In this document: positions 28,831 through 38,194 of the stretch, one piece after another
Layout of the letters: each line of letters begins with the position of its first letter
How positions within the stretch are numbered: position 1 is the first letter of the stretch
Assembly: GCF_000212735.1 (NCBI RefSeq)
Contig: NC_015510.1
Coordinates: 7,999,001 to 8,063,000 of the forward strand
Direction: 5' to 3'
Length of the DNA: 64,000 nucleotides
Origin: Haliscomenobacter hydrossis DSM 1100
Lineage (GTDB): Bacteria > Bacteroidota > Bacteroidia > Chitinophagales > Saprospiraceae
Notes under the pieces: model-generated
Databases searched by the model: none
What the model saw: only the letters and a program-made list of their open reading frames with translations
Told to the model about the DNA's origin: nothing
Position numbers and translations under genes: made by a program

Positions 28831-29666
28831 CTTAACACCCAAATGGCCAAAGGCTGCAAAATCAAAACGCCATCCAAACATCCTTCGTAATAATACCTGG
28901 AGCGTTTTGGGGATGCAAACGCGATCAATATTGCAGTACAGAGCAATGAAAAGATTGTGCCACCAAATACTGCACCGGAATATAGACCTGAGGTATACAA
29001 CTTGCATGATAATCCAATTGCCAGAAGTAAGGCAGCCTGCGCCAGAATTTTTGCGGAATAAATGCCAAACTTCCCGGGCAAGGTAAGCGTACCCTGTGCC
29101 TGATCAAAAACCACATCCCGAATGTCGAAGGCAACGGCGATGGCAAAAAACAACAACCATTTTTCTGCATAGACCAAAGCACTATAACCATGAATGGGTA
29201 TTTCGAGGTACAACCAAGGTAGATAGACCGCCACCCATGCCCAAACCGATGCCAAGACCAGGATTTTTAAACGGGGTACATCGCGCAGGCGCTTTTGTCC
29301 TGGTAAGACAGGTAAGGAATAACTCAATCCCAATAAACTGGGAAACAGGAGCGACAGTTGTACGCGTAAGGGGAGAAAAACAAATAGGACCAGCGCAGCA
29401 ATACCGGCACATACGGTCAGACCAACAACAATTCTGCGGTTTGTTTGTGCCCAGGGAGAAGCATTGTTTGACTTCTTATGTGGGCTGATCAGTCGATGCC
29501 AATTGTACAAACACAGGGTAGCACAAAATACCCATGCTGCTAAAAAAGAACCACGCCAAGTACCGGTGAGGTAAAAAATGGAAGCTGAAGTCATCGTGCT
29601 TGCTCCAATGGCGAGCCAAAGGTTGCTACCCGCTAGTGCATCCCACACTGGAGCAAGCCGATTCAT
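28827..29666 (-). CDS. UbiA-superfamily prenyltransferase-like membrane protein
   Basis: 279 residues with about eight hydrophobic segments. The second Asp-rich motif of UbiA enzymes is recognisable as AFDIRDVVFDQAQG, but the first motif (NDxxDxxxD) is replaced by LYNWHRLISPHKK. Loss of that motif makes prenyl transfer doubtful; many Bacteroidota carry such UbiA-like proteins of unknown role. It is followed downstream only by hairpin F, and has the aminopeptidase gene directly downstream of its start on the same strand (stop 29667 immediately before), which suggests co-transcription. Confidence 0.65.
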   Translation of the reverse strand: MNRLAPVWDALAGSNLWLAIGASTMTSASIFYLTGTWRGSFLAAWVFCATLCLYNWHRLISPHKKSNNASPWAQTNRRIVVGLTVCAGIAALVLFVFLPLRVQLSLLFPSLLGLSYSLPVLPGQKRLRDVPRLKILVLASVWAWVAVYLPWLYLEIPIHGYSALVYAEKWLLFFAIAVAFDIRDVVFDQAQGTLTLPGKFGIYSAKILAQAALLLAIGLSCKLYTSGLYSGAVFGGTIFSLLCTAILIAFASPKRSRYYYEGCLDGVLILQPLAIWVLS

Positions 29667-30742
29667 TTAGAAGTATTTGAAGTTGTGTTGGTATTCAATT
29701 TTTTTCAAAGATTGATAAATGAGTTTGATGACATTGTTGACATCGTCTTTGTGCGCCATTTCTACCGTGGTGTGCATGTAACGCAAGGGAAGGGAAATCA
29801 ACGCGGAAGGCACGCCACCATTAGAATAAGCAAATGCATCGGTATCGGTACCGGTACGCCGGGAAGCTGCTTCCCGTTGGAAAGGAATTTCATTTTCCGT
29901 AGCGGCCTCAATAATTAGCGCAAGGAGTTTGTTGTGTACCGCTGGAGCATAAGTTACCGAAGGCCCACTGCCACATTTTACGTCCCCAAATTTTTTCTTG
30001 CTAATCAAAGGGGTATTGGTTGGGTTACATCGGTAATGATGGCCACGTTGGGTTTGATGCTTTGGGCAATCATCTCCGCACCCCGCAATCCAATTTCTTC
30101 TTGTACAGAATTGACGAAGTAAAGGCTGTAAGGTAGCTCAAGTTTGTTTTCGTGGATCAGTCTGGCCACCTCCGCGATGCAAAAACCTCCCATCCGGTTG
30201 TCCAGAGCGCGACCTACGTAATACCGATCTTGTAGCAAAATTGCTTCATCCTCATAAACGAGTACACACCCGACGTGAACCCCCATTTCGAGGACTTCTT
30301 CCTTGTTTTTTGCACCAATATCAATGAAAATATTGTCTACCTTGGGAGACAAATTGCTGTCTTCGCCACTGCGGGTATGGATGGCTGGCCATCCAAAAAT
30401 CCCTTTTACAATTCCTTTAGGGGTATGGATATTGACCCGTTTTGAAGGAGCAATCATCTGGTCAGAGCCTCCATTCCGAACGACGTGTAAAAACCCATCG
30501 TCGGTAATAAAGTTAACAAACCAGGAGATTTCATCAGCGTGTCCTTCTATGACCACCCTGAAATCCTTACCTGGATTGATGATGCCATATGCAGTCCCAT
30601 AATTGTCCAAACCCGTTTCGTGCACAAAAGGGCGAATGTAGTCAAGCCAAAGTTTTTGACCTGCTGATTCGTATCCCGTAGGGGAGGCATTATTGAGGTA
30701 CTGAAATAAAAATTTTTCAGATTGAGCTGTAATCACCGACAT
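29667..30742 (-). pseudogene. M42-family glutamyl aminopeptidase, split by a frameshift
   Basis: Two overlapping minus-strand frames together encode one M42 (FrvX/cellulase M-like) aminopeptidase. The first (30742-30005, 245 residues) has metal and catalytic residues H68 in EGHADE, D181 in LDNRMG, E215-E216 in VQEEIG and D238 in ITDVT, then reads QPIPL and stops. The second frame continues with TNTPLISKKKFG, the expected next family sequence, and includes TYAPAVHN and RYMHTTVE with the last metal His. The join is at about 30008-30025, where about four bases appear to be missing after DVT relative to the usual DVTHDT. All ligands survive, so this is a recent mutation, a sequencing error, or recoding. 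Confidence 0.8.
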
Positions 30743-30826
30743 AATGAATTTGTTGGTACTAAACTAACGGATAAATATAAATATTATCCTTTGGTAGACC
30801 TCGTTAGTGAGCAGAATTATATTTTT

Positions 30827-31465
30827 TCAGTTTTGCCATTGGGTACTCCAAAGCGCAGGATCTTGTCTCCACTTGCGTAAAGTTTCCTGGTCTTCGTGAC
30901 TTACGTAGGCTGAATCAATTGCTACCTGGGTTAGGACACTGTAGTTGCTGAGGGTTTCCAATTGGCAGTTTGTTGCTTTAAACGACTCCGTGGCGACTGG
31001 AAATTCGTACGAAAAAATGGCCAGCACACCCACCACCGTACAGCCTTCTGCCCGTAATGCTTCTACCGCTTGAAGACTACTTCCTCCAGTGGAAATCAAA
31101 TCTTCTACCACCAAGACTTTCTGTCCGGCCCGGATTTCCCCTTCGATGAGGTTTTGTCGGCCATGTTCTTTGGCTTTGGCGCGAACATAAACAAAAGGAA
31201 GTTTTAAGCGGTCCGCCAACAAGGCACCATGAGGAATTCCCGCAGTAGCAACGCCGGCAACTACGTCAAAACTTGGGAATGCTTGTGCTTTTTCGATGAA
31301 GCCCTCTACCACTAAATCCCGGATTGCTGGATAAGAGAGCAAGGTTCGATTGTCACAATATATTGGGGACTTAAGTCCAGATGCCCAGGTGAAGGGTTTT
31401 TGTGGACTTAATTTTATTGCCTTTATTTGCAATAAATTTTTAGCTACTTCAGTGGCAAAATTCAT
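30827..31465 (-). CDS. pyrE: Orotate phosphoribosyltransferase
   Basis: 212 residues from the ATG at 31465 (MNFATEVAKNLLQIKA); an upstream start at 31507 is in frame but would overlap the divergent Nudix transcript. PFTWASGLKSPIYCDNR is typical of PyrE, and VLVVEDLISTGGSS is the PRPP-binding motif. VRAKAKEHGRQN holds the flexible catalytic loop with Lys and His. It makes orotidine 5'-monophosphate in pyrimidine synthesis. It diverges from the Nudix gene with 44 bp between starts. Confidence 0.93.
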   Translation of the reverse strand: MNFATEVAKNLLQIKAIKLSPQKPFTWASGLKSPIYCDNRTLLSYPAIRDLVVEGFIEKAQAFPSFDVVAGVATAGIPHGALLADRLKLPFVYVRAKAKEHGRQNLIEGEIRAGQKVLVVEDLISTGGSSLQAVEALRAEGCTVVGVLAIFSYEFPVATESFKATNCQLETLSNYSVLTQVAIDSAYVSHEDQETLRKWRQDPALWSTQWQN

Positions 31466-31509
31466 TTCCAAACTGACTTTGGTTTTTGGTAGACAAAATA
31501 AAAGCACAA

Positions 31510-32145
31510 ATGTACAAAATCTACATTAACGACATTCCATTCATTTTATCGGCGGATCTGGCTTTGAGTCAACGGGTTCCTGGTGATAAAGATCATATCA
31601 TTGCACGGTACAATGGTTCTCCAAAAATTTTCCTCAATTATGCCGATATGTTGGAAAAAGGACGACAATTGGAGTCAATCACTATTTTTTCAGAAGACCT
31701 AGAACAACTTCGCAAAGATTTTTTCTCCAACTTTAAACTCATTGAGGCCGCAGGTGGTTGCGTTTTTAATGTCGAAAATGAACTTTTGGTCATTTATCGT
31801 CGAGGGTCCTGGGATTTGCCCAAGGGTAAAATTGATCCAGAGGAGACCCCTTCTCAAGCAGCAGTTAGGGAAGTGGAGGAAGAAACGGGTATTGGAGAAA
31901 TTGTTTTAGGTGATTTCTTGTGCCATACCTATCATACTTATCGCGATCCTAAAGAAAGAAGAATTCTCAAAAGGACGTATTGGTACCGGATGCAAACCAA
32001 ACAAACCACTCTGGTTCCTCAAACGGAAGAAGATATTGAAATTGCCGAATGGGTCGTGCCGACTTCTTTTTTGGAAAGAGCGCAACTTCCGGTTTATCGG
32101 AGCATTAAAGAAGTGATTGAAAAGGTAATCGAAAAAGAAGGGTAA
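31510..32145 (+). CDS. Nudix hydrolase with N-terminal extension
   Basis: 211 residues from the ATG at 31510 (MYKIYINDIPFIL). The Nudix box is GKIDPEETPSQAA followed by VREVEEETGI, matching Gx5Ex7REUxEExGU. About 85 residues precede the Nudix domain (GGCVFNVENELLVIYRRG marks its start), an extension common in Bacteroidota homologues whose role is not known to me. It likely cleaves nucleoside diphosphates linked to another moiety. Terminator hairpins follow. Confidence 0.88.
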   Translation: MYKIYINDIPFILSADLALSQRVPGDKDHIIARYNGSPKIFLNYADMLEKGRQLESITIFSEDLEQLRKDFFSNFKLIEAAGGCVFNVENELLVIYRRGSWDLPKGKIDPEETPSQAAVREVEEETGIGEIVLGDFLCHTYHTYRDPKERRILKRTYWYRMQTKQTTLVPQTEEDIEIAEWVVPTSFLERAQLPVYRSIKEVIEKVIEKEG

Positions 32146-32149
32146 AAAC

Positions 32150-32180
32150 AAGGGGCCGTCCAAGATCTGGACAGCCCCTT
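32150..32180. terminator. Bidirectional terminator hairpin
   Basis: AAGGGGC, then a base and GTCC, pair with GGAC, a base and GCCCCTT around a short AGATCT-centred loop. It lies between the convergent Nudix and surface-protein genes. Purine- and pyrimidine-rich flanks on both sides suit termination of both. Confidence 0.75.
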
Positions 32181-32203
32181 ATACTTATTATCGTGGAATT
32201 AGA

Positions 32204-32259
32204 TTCACCCACAAATTTCTTCGTGGGTGAACCTGCGACCCATGATTGAAATCATGGGT
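32204..32259. terminator. Two further hairpins before the surface-protein stop
   Basis: TTCACCCAC (32204-32212) pairs with GTGGGTGAA (32223-32231); ACCCATGATT (32238-32247) pairs with AATCATGGGT (32250-32259). They are 8 bp or more downstream of the minus-strand stop at 32268. Three hairpins in 110 bp suggest strong insulation of a highly expressed surface-protein gene. Confidence 0.55.
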
Positions 32260-32267
32260 TATTCTGA

Positions 32268-35200
32268 TTATTCAACAATAATCATCTTCTTGGTAGCAGT
32301 GAAATCGTCAGCTTCGAGGGTGTAATACAACACACCAGAAGCGTTCAAATCAGTAGCCTTGAGGATAACCTGGTTGAAACCTTTTGCGTAGTCAGCACGG
32401 ATGCTTTTCAGTACCCGGCCTGTTACATCGCTGATGGTCAAAGTAGCAGCAGCAGCTTTTGGCAAGTTGAAGCTGATCATCGTCTCCCCGTTGAATGGGT
32501 TAGGCGTGTTTTGCTTCAGTTCAAAACCATTGGCAACCGCAGCACCGCTGAACTTCAGGGCAACATTCAGTTGGTCGTTGCTTGCGCTGTATGCTTCCGC
32601 AGAAACGATACGGTTCAGGCTCAGTGCGCTGCTCAGTTGAGCGTCAGCTTTGGCACGAAGTACCAAAGTGAACAAAGCACCTTGCTTCGCTTCACCATTC
32701 CAGGAAGTGGTGATCACTCCTTCGTTGGTAAATACTCCGAAGTTTTCAGCTTTGGCTACACCGTAAACGATGTCTACCAATTCAACTTTACTCTTGTCCA
32801 GGTTCAATGCGAACTGGTAACCCTGAATGCTCTTCAGGTCAGCAGCAGAGAATTCTACACTGTACTCCTGGCCAGCCTTCAAGGCAGCGTCAGCAGCGTT
32901 GATGTCCAGCGTACCAGCAGTGCGTACGTCAACAGAAGCAGCAGAACTTACTGCAGCACTTGCGTTGACATCACCCACTTTAACCGCTACAAAGCTAGCG
33001 TTGATGTTTCCAGCCAAGTCGTTGATGTTCACAACTTCTGGGAAGCTAGCCGCCCATGGGTTGCTGGCATTTGGGAAATTGTAAGCTGCATCAACGAATC
33101 TCCAAGAAGTGTTGTTCTGGAAGCTTTGATCGATGTTCAGGATCAACTTGCGCAGGGCAATCAAGTCCAAAGTAGTGATTGACTTAGAGTTGTTGACGTC
33201 AGCAGCAATCATTTTGTATGGGCTGTTCAGAGCCTGTACATTCAGGATGTGCTTCTGGATCAATACCAGGTCAAAAGTAGAAACCCCGTTGAGGTGGTTT
33301 TTGTCCAATTGTGGTGTTACGGTGAAGTCGTTTCCTTTGGTCAGGTTAACGAATGCATAACCACCCGTTGCAGTTGTTGTTGCGCTCATGGAAGCCTGGC
33401 CACTCAAGGTGATGGTTGCACCCTGGAGGTTGGCGTTGCCTTCCGTAGCGATCGTACCTGCTACCGTAGCAGTGTTGCCTGGGTTAGCCGTAGGACAAAC
33501 CGAACGGTTGTCTTGTACTTCGATGAAAGTGATACAGAAGTCGTCATTGCCTTGCTCATCCCAAGCGTGCAATTCAACCAATACTGGAGCACCAACGTCA
33601 TCACAATCCAGATCGATACCAGTTTGGGTGGAGATAACTGGATCACCAACGCGGTTGATCGAATACTTCTTAACCAGTTTCAGGCCATTTTTGGTTTCTG
33701 GTCCCTGACCATAGCAATCGTAAATGTCCGAAGCTACGAAATCAGAAGCCCATACTGCCATCATACCACCACCCGTGCCGTTAGGCATCAGTTCAGTGCT
33801 CAAGCCATTGATACAAATTGGTGCTGGTCCTTTGCAATCTGCCACCACAAATGGAATCCGGGTTGCTTTGCTGAGGTTACCACACTCGTCACGTACCACT
33901 ACGATCAGATCGTGGGTACCTACGGGCAAGTTTTTCACCGTGATCTCGAATTGGCCATTGCCCAAATCTTTGGTCACCCAACGTGGAGTGCTGTACAGGA
34001 TCATCGAACCAGCATTGGTCGTTTGACCTGGAGCAACCATCAAGTACTGTGTTTCCAAAGTCACTTTATCGGTACAGTTGTCGGTAGCCGCAACGGTGAT
34101 CGTTACATCAGCCAAACAATCGGCACCTTCGCGGATGCAGAACGTATCTCTTGGTGCAGTTACTACTGGTGCAACTTCGTCGTATACCTTGATGATCTGG
34201 GTATACATGAAAGAGTGGTAGTACTCCCAATCCTGGAAGTAATCGTAAGGGTGAGCATAAATTTCTGGCTTACAGAATGGCATCAAGCCAGCAGAAATCG
34301 TTACGCTGCTACCCAAAGAAGAGTAACCACCGTAGTTGCCATCACCACGTACATAGATGTCGTCACCGTTGTTGGGCGTCAGGTCTTTCGACAACCAGAA
34401 TTCTTCATTCAGGTCACGATCGCGGTCACGAACCAACATGTAAATTGGAGCTTTGCCATAGTTACCCCACAAGCCGCGGTCAACTACATAAACAGATCCT
34501 TCAGCCATTGGGTCACCACAACGGTCATCGTAAGCACACCAGTTGATCACGGTGTAAGTACGGAAGATTTTGTAGCACTCATCGTCAGAAGCATCGTAAC
34601 GCTTGTCGGTGATGTTCACCGCCAGGATGTCACAAGACAATTCGTCGGTCAGAACCGTATCAATGATTGGTGTTTTGCAATCAGAATCAACGTCTTTAGG
34701 GAAACAAATGTCGTATTGGTGAATTGGACGAACCCAGATGGTCTGGTAGCAAGTGATCGTGATGGGGCCTTTAACCGTATTTTTGGTCAATGCCCAGCTG
34801 CGTACGATTTTGCCATAACCACACTTCAGGTTTTTGGTCACGGTGTAAACGGTATCCAGGTTAGCACAATCGCTACCCGTGGTGATGCTTACGTCACCAA
34901 ATACTGCTGCAGAAGCTACTTTGTCCTCGATGATGGCCAGGTTTTTCTCATCACAATCAACGGTGATGTCCCATGGAGCCACACAAGTTGGAGCCACTTT
35001 ATCTTCGATCAGTACATCATTCCAGCAGTAGTTCCAGTTGCTTTCGTCAATATTCTCAGTCTCTGGATTATCCGCAGTGTCAGCGCCCCACAATTCGATG
35101 GTTACGCGCTCAGCCAAATCGCAGCAGAAGAAATCAACAGCATCTTGCAGCGGAGTCATGATTTTGCCTCCTTTGGTGGCAAAGAATTCTCCACGGTCAA

Positions 35201-37127
35201 AAATGTCACCGTCGCCGTTGTTGTCGATACCATCCACTACTTCTTTGCCGTCTACGATCCATTTCCAGTTGGCAGGTGCATCTTTAGGATCATCAAATGG
35301 TGCAGCATCAATTTTGTTGTTGCCGTTTGAATCGTATCCTTTCAGGATGAAGCTAGCCGTGCAAGAAGTTGGAACATTGCGACGAACCGCAATCCAAGCC
35401 AACTTACAGTTGTCCCAAGAGCCTTCATCGATGTCAGCGGCAGTTACCTGTGCATAGCCATCAACATAGCCATTGGCGTTGCTCAAGCTGATGTGCAGGT
35501 CATCATCACACTTCATCACTGGTGCAATTTTGTCCTTCACTTCGAACTCGAAGCACAAGGTAGAGGAATTGTAGCAACCGTCGAAAGCCTCGATTTTCAT
35601 CACGTGGCGGCCAACAGGTACTCCAATCATCTGGCCATTCATGATGGCATAATCTATCTTCGCCCAAGCGATGCAGCACTGTTCTTTAGCCGTGGTAGCG
35701 GGTACAGTGGTTGGAGGATTGGTACACCAAGGACTTTCTGGTCCTTCGTTAACCAAAATACCTTTTACGTAAAGGTCTTTGGTGTATACACTTACACTGA
35801 CGTTAGCCAGGGTACAGTTGTCTTTGATCTCTACACCAAAGGCGCTCTTGATACCCACAACATTTACGGGGAATGCCGCCGTGCAATCCATTGGACCCGT
35901 GGAGATCACATAAGGTGCATGGTGTGCATAGGTAGCCGTAGGTGCCTGGAAGTCACCAATTTTGATCAGGATGTGGAACGTATCTACGATTTTACCGGCA
36001 CACCAGTCAAATACATACAATTCGCGATCGATCTTCACCCCTTTGCCGCCACAAATTGGGAACTCAGTGTCTTTGATCGATACAGAGTAGTTGCACTCCA
36101 GTTTGTCGATGTAGATTCTACGGGTGTTAACACCACCACCAATGTGGAAATAGCTCAGGTCGTATGGCGTAACATCGTCATGCAGGATCAGGCTCTTGTC
36201 AGGAGTACAAGACTGGTACTCAACTACCCAATCGTAGCCAGGAGTGCCAGCAGCAACACCAGTTTGACCTTTTACCGGACGGTTAGCAGGACCACCAATG
36301 CTGAATACGAAATCATCCAGGTCGGGGCGAGTGAAGAAGATGTCCTGGATGTAAGCATCAGCACGCATGCCGTTGCAATCCGTAGCGACCCATTCGCGCT
36401 CGATTTTGGCGTAGTAGCCATCACGCGTAAACTCAATGTCGGTACAAGAGTAGAACACTACTTTGTCCGTCCACTTCAAAGTTACCCGGCAACCGCAGTT
36501 GTAGCAGTTGTCTTTGTAATACGCATAACCCAGGTTTTTGTAGTTGTCATCAACCAAGCCGGGAGGATTCAAACCCAAATCACACTCATCGCCCGTTCCA
36601 GCAACACCTTCGGCGTTGTTGATGGTGCGACCGTCCGTCGCATTCGCAGCAGGACGTGGAGAGCGAAGGTCGTCACCTACGTTACCAATGGTGCGTCTTT
36701 CGTTCAACACATAGTTGACATCGTAGCAATCCAAAGTGATGTCAGCAGGAGGACAGATCAGCGCAGGTGCGGTTTTGTCTTCAGCGGTTACTTTACCCCA
36801 GCAGATGACCACGTCATCTGTGGTGGTTTCCGTATCTCTGCCGTCAAACAAGCCATAAGTCCAAACCCCGGCACAGTCGATAACTGATCCGTTGCCTGGA
36901 GTGTTGTCCATAACGCGTACATATGCTCCGGCACAAGGACCGTCAGATACGAGGTTACGGGTAAGGTTGAATTGGCAATTGGCATCTAAGGTAACTGTGA
37001 CGTTGTAACAACCGCAATTGGTTGCTTGCGCAGTAGCTACATTAGAACCCAAAAGCCAAGCTGCCAGAATCAGCAAGGACATGCTTGCAGATTTGGTCAT
37101 CCAGCTAGTAAAGGTCGTTTGTTTCAT
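32268..37127 (-). CDS. Giant T9SS-secreted surface protein with HYR-like, dockerin- and cohesin-like parts
   Basis: 1619 residues. A signal peptide (about 1-33) leads a long region of repeated HYR/Ig-like segments marked by 'DKTAPALICPPADITLDC', 'DKIAPVMKC', 'DKVAPTCVAPWDITVDC' and 'DEVAPVVTAPRDTFC'. Cys is frequent in this part. From about 1217 a carboxypeptidase-regulatory-like domain (NLQGATITLSG) is followed by a dockerin-like Ca-binding pair (VSTFDLVLIQKHIL, ITTLDLIALRKLIL; about 1275-1385), then a cohesin-like beta domain (about 1395-1530; GYQFALNLDKSKVELVDI) and a type A sorting domain from about 1537 (NTPNPFNGETMISF to the end). It should be exported by the T9SS and attached to the surface. 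Adhesion or matrix function is likely; an enzyme domain is not visible. Its codon choice is strongly biased, consistent with high expression. Confidence 0.9.
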   Translation of the reverse strand: MKQTTFTSWMTKSASMSLLILAAWLLGSNVATAQATNCGCYNVTVTLDANCQFNLTRNLVSDGPCAGAYVRVMDNTPGNGSVIDCAGVWTYGLFDGRDTETTTDDVVICWGKVTAEDKTAPALICPPADITLDCYDVNYVLNERRTIGNVGDDLRSPRPAANATDGRTINNAEGVAGTGDECDLGLNPPGLVDDNYKNLGYAYYKDNCYNCGCRVTLKWTDKVVFYSCTDIEFTRDGYYAKIEREWVATDCNGMRADAYIQDIFFTRPDLDDFVFSIGGPANRPVKGQTGVAAGTPGYDWVVEYQSCTPDKSLILHDDVTPYDLSYFHIGGGVNTRRIYIDKLECNYSVSIKDTEFPICGGKGVKIDRELYVFDWCAGKIVDTFHILIKIGDFQAPTATYAHHAPYVISTGPMDCTAAFPVNVVGIKSAFGVEIKDNCTLANVSVSVYTKDLYVKGILVNEGPESPWCTNPPTTVPATTAKEQCCIAWAKIDYAIMNGQMIGVPVGRHVMKIEAFDGCYNSSTLCFEFEVKDKIAPVMKCDDDLHISLSNANGYVDGYAQVTAADIDEGSWDNCKLAWIAVRRNVPTSCTASFILKGYDSNGNNKIDAAPFDDPKDAPANWKWIVDGKEVVDGIDNNGDGDIFDRGEFFATKGGKIMTPLQDAVDFFCCDLAERVTIELWGADTADNPETENIDESNWNYCWNDVLIEDKVAPTCVAPWDITVDCDEKNLAIIEDKVASAAVFGDVSITTGSDCANLDTVYTVTKNLKCGYGKIVRSWALTKNTVKGPITITCYQTIWVRPIHQYDICFPKDVDSDCKTPIIDTVLTDELSCDILAVNITDKRYDASDDECYKIFRTYTVINWCAYDDRCGDPMAEGSVYVVDRGLWGNYGKAPIYMLVRDRDRDLNEEFWLSKDLTPNNGDDIYVRGDGNYGGYSSLGSSVTISAGLMPFCKPEIYAHPYDYFQDWEYYHSFMYTQIIKVYDEVAPVVTAPRDTFCIREGADCLADVTITVAATDNCTDKVTLETQYLMVAPGQTTNAGSMILYSTPRWVTKDLGNGQFEITVKNLPVGTHDLIVVVRDECGNLSKATRIPFVVADCKGPAPICINGLSTELMPNGTGGGMMAVWASDFVASDIYDCYGQGPETKNGLKLVKKYSINRVGDPVISTQTGIDLDCDDVGAPVLVELHAWDEQGNDDFCITFIEVQDNRSVCPTANPGNTATVAGTIATEGNANLQGATITLSGQASMSATTTATGGYAFVNLTKGNDFTVTPQLDKNHLNGVSTFDLVLIQKHILNVQALNSPYKMIAADVNNSKSITTLDLIALRKLILNIDQSFQNNTSWRFVDAAYNFPNASNPWAASFPEVVNINDLAGNINASFVAVKVGDVNASAAVSSAASVDVRTAGTLDINAADAALKAGQEYSVEFSAADLKSIQGYQFALNLDKSKVELVDIVYGVAKAENFGVFTNEGVITTSWNGEAKQGALFTLVLRAKADAQLSSALSLNRIVSAEAYSASNDQLNVALKFSGAAVANGFELKQNTPNPFNGETMISFNLPKAAAATLTISDVTGRVLKSIRADYAKGFNQVILKATDLNASGVLYYTLEADDFTATKKMIIVE

Positions 37128-37580
37128 AAGAAAATGATTATAAAATTTGGTTATTATTAGCTTAAATACAAGAGTTCAACGTTCGGTCATTGTGATACAA
37201 TGGCGCAATATCATTTTGCAAGACTCCGTGGTCCATTACATATTGCAATGGACAAAATCGGGGGTAGAACGCTGAAACCTGTGTATCCCGAACGGTGGGG
37301 AGGTAGGTTCCGATTTGACATGAGCAGACTAAAGCAAAATCAATAAATTCCCTAGCAATGTTTTGCAAAAATATTGAACCTGATGAAACTTGACTAATCT
37401 ATGGGGATTTTTTTTTTTTATTTTAGAAGAAAGTTGACGTGATTTGAGTTAAATGTCTGATTTTCAAAAATATAGATTTAAGTGTGTTTGAAGGAGTGAA
37501 CAGATTTTTACACCCCAAAAAAAGAAGCACTAATCTTTTTGCCCTAAATGCAATTTCTTTGCCACAAAAAAATCAAAAAA
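37128..37580. other. Intergenic region between surface-protein and MORN-lipoprotein genes
   Basis: About 450 bp divergent space. It is AT-rich with runs of T (about 37405-37420). The ORF at 37162-37368 has no family character and is probably non-coding. A TAnnTTTG-type element lies at 37366-37373 for the minus direction (separate entry). No repeat or RNA gene is seen. Confidence 0.6.
37366..37373 (-). promoter_or_regulatory. Candidate -7 element for the surface-protein gene
   Basis: On the minus strand this reads TATTTTTG, matching TAnnTTTG. The leader to the ATG at 37127 would be about 230 nt, long enough to carry regulation, but no -33 TTG stands out, so the call is tentative. Confidence 0.35.
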
Positions 37581-38168
37581 ATGAGGCATTCACTTCTTTT
37601 TTTAACCCTGCTGTGCTTTGGGTTGTCTTGCCAGCAAAATGATACTGCGGTACAAAATACTTCATCGGAGGCCAAAACGCTCGACCAGGATGGTCAATTC
37701 AGTATGGTGCCTATACCCGCTTCCAGCCATCAATTGGCTCAAAAAAAAGGGAGCAACGCTGAACTGATAGAAGAGGGGATTACCGATGCAAAAGGCATGA
37801 AAAATGGGATATGGGTAACCTACCAGGGTGAAGGAGCTTATCCTGCAAAAATTGTAAGTTATGTCAATGGACTTTACAATGGCCCCTATTTTGAATTTGA
37901 TGGATTTGGTCGAATGGCAGTTAGAGCCAATTACATGAACAACAAATTGCATGGCTTATTGGTGAAATTCAATTCCGGAACTTTGGCACAGGAATCATCC
38001 TACATAAATGGAGTGCTGGATGGTGTGTACAAGGAATTCAACCAAAAGGGTGCTGTAGAGAAAGAGATTCATTATAAAGATGGCAAGTTAGATGGTCTTT
38101 TTCGTTACTATGATGAAGATGGGAAGGTTACACTGGAATACCAGTACAAAAATGGCAAACAGCAATAA
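37581..38168 (+). CDS. MORN-repeat lipoprotein (YwqK-like)
   Basis: 195 residues from the ATG at 37581 (MRHSLLFLTLLCFGLSC), with a lipobox Cys about 17; a start at 37548 would place a basic, non-signal stretch before it. The body is a series of MORN-type repeats of about 20-23 residues: NGIWVTYQGEGAYPAK, NGLYNGPYFEFDGFG, NNKLHGLLVKFNSG, NGVLDGVYKEFNQKG, DGKLDGLFRYYDEDGK. Such repeat proteins form extended beta solenoids for membrane or protein contacts; some are annotated YwqK-type antitoxins, but no toxin gene is next to it. Likely an outer-facing lipoprotein of unknown role. Confidence 0.8.
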   Translation: MRHSLLFLTLLCFGLSCQQNDTAVQNTSSEAKTLDQDGQFSMVPIPASSHQLAQKKGSNAELIEEGITDAKGMKNGIWVTYQGEGAYPAKIVSYVNGLYNGPYFEFDGFGRMAVRANYMNNKLHGLLVKFNSGTLAQESSYINGVLDGVYKEFNQKGAVEKEIHYKDGKLDGLFRYYDEDGKVTLEYQYKNGKQQ

Positions 38169-38194
38169 ACCAACGACAATGTGCTGCGTAACAC

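Noticed and set aside
33249-36887. Long plus-strand open frames of 693 and 464 codons opposite the giant surface protein
   Set aside because: They are antisense to a protein with clear domains and a sorting signal; their composition (many Val, Tyr, His and rare family motifs) fits the reverse reading of a codon-biased gene.
37162-37368. 68-codon minus-strand ORF before the surface-protein gene
   Set aside because: No family character and in the likely leader of the surface-protein mRNA.
37581-38168. MORN lipoprotein as a YwqK antitoxin
   Set aside because: It has a lipoprotein signal and no adjacent toxin; the label comes from a few distant relatives.
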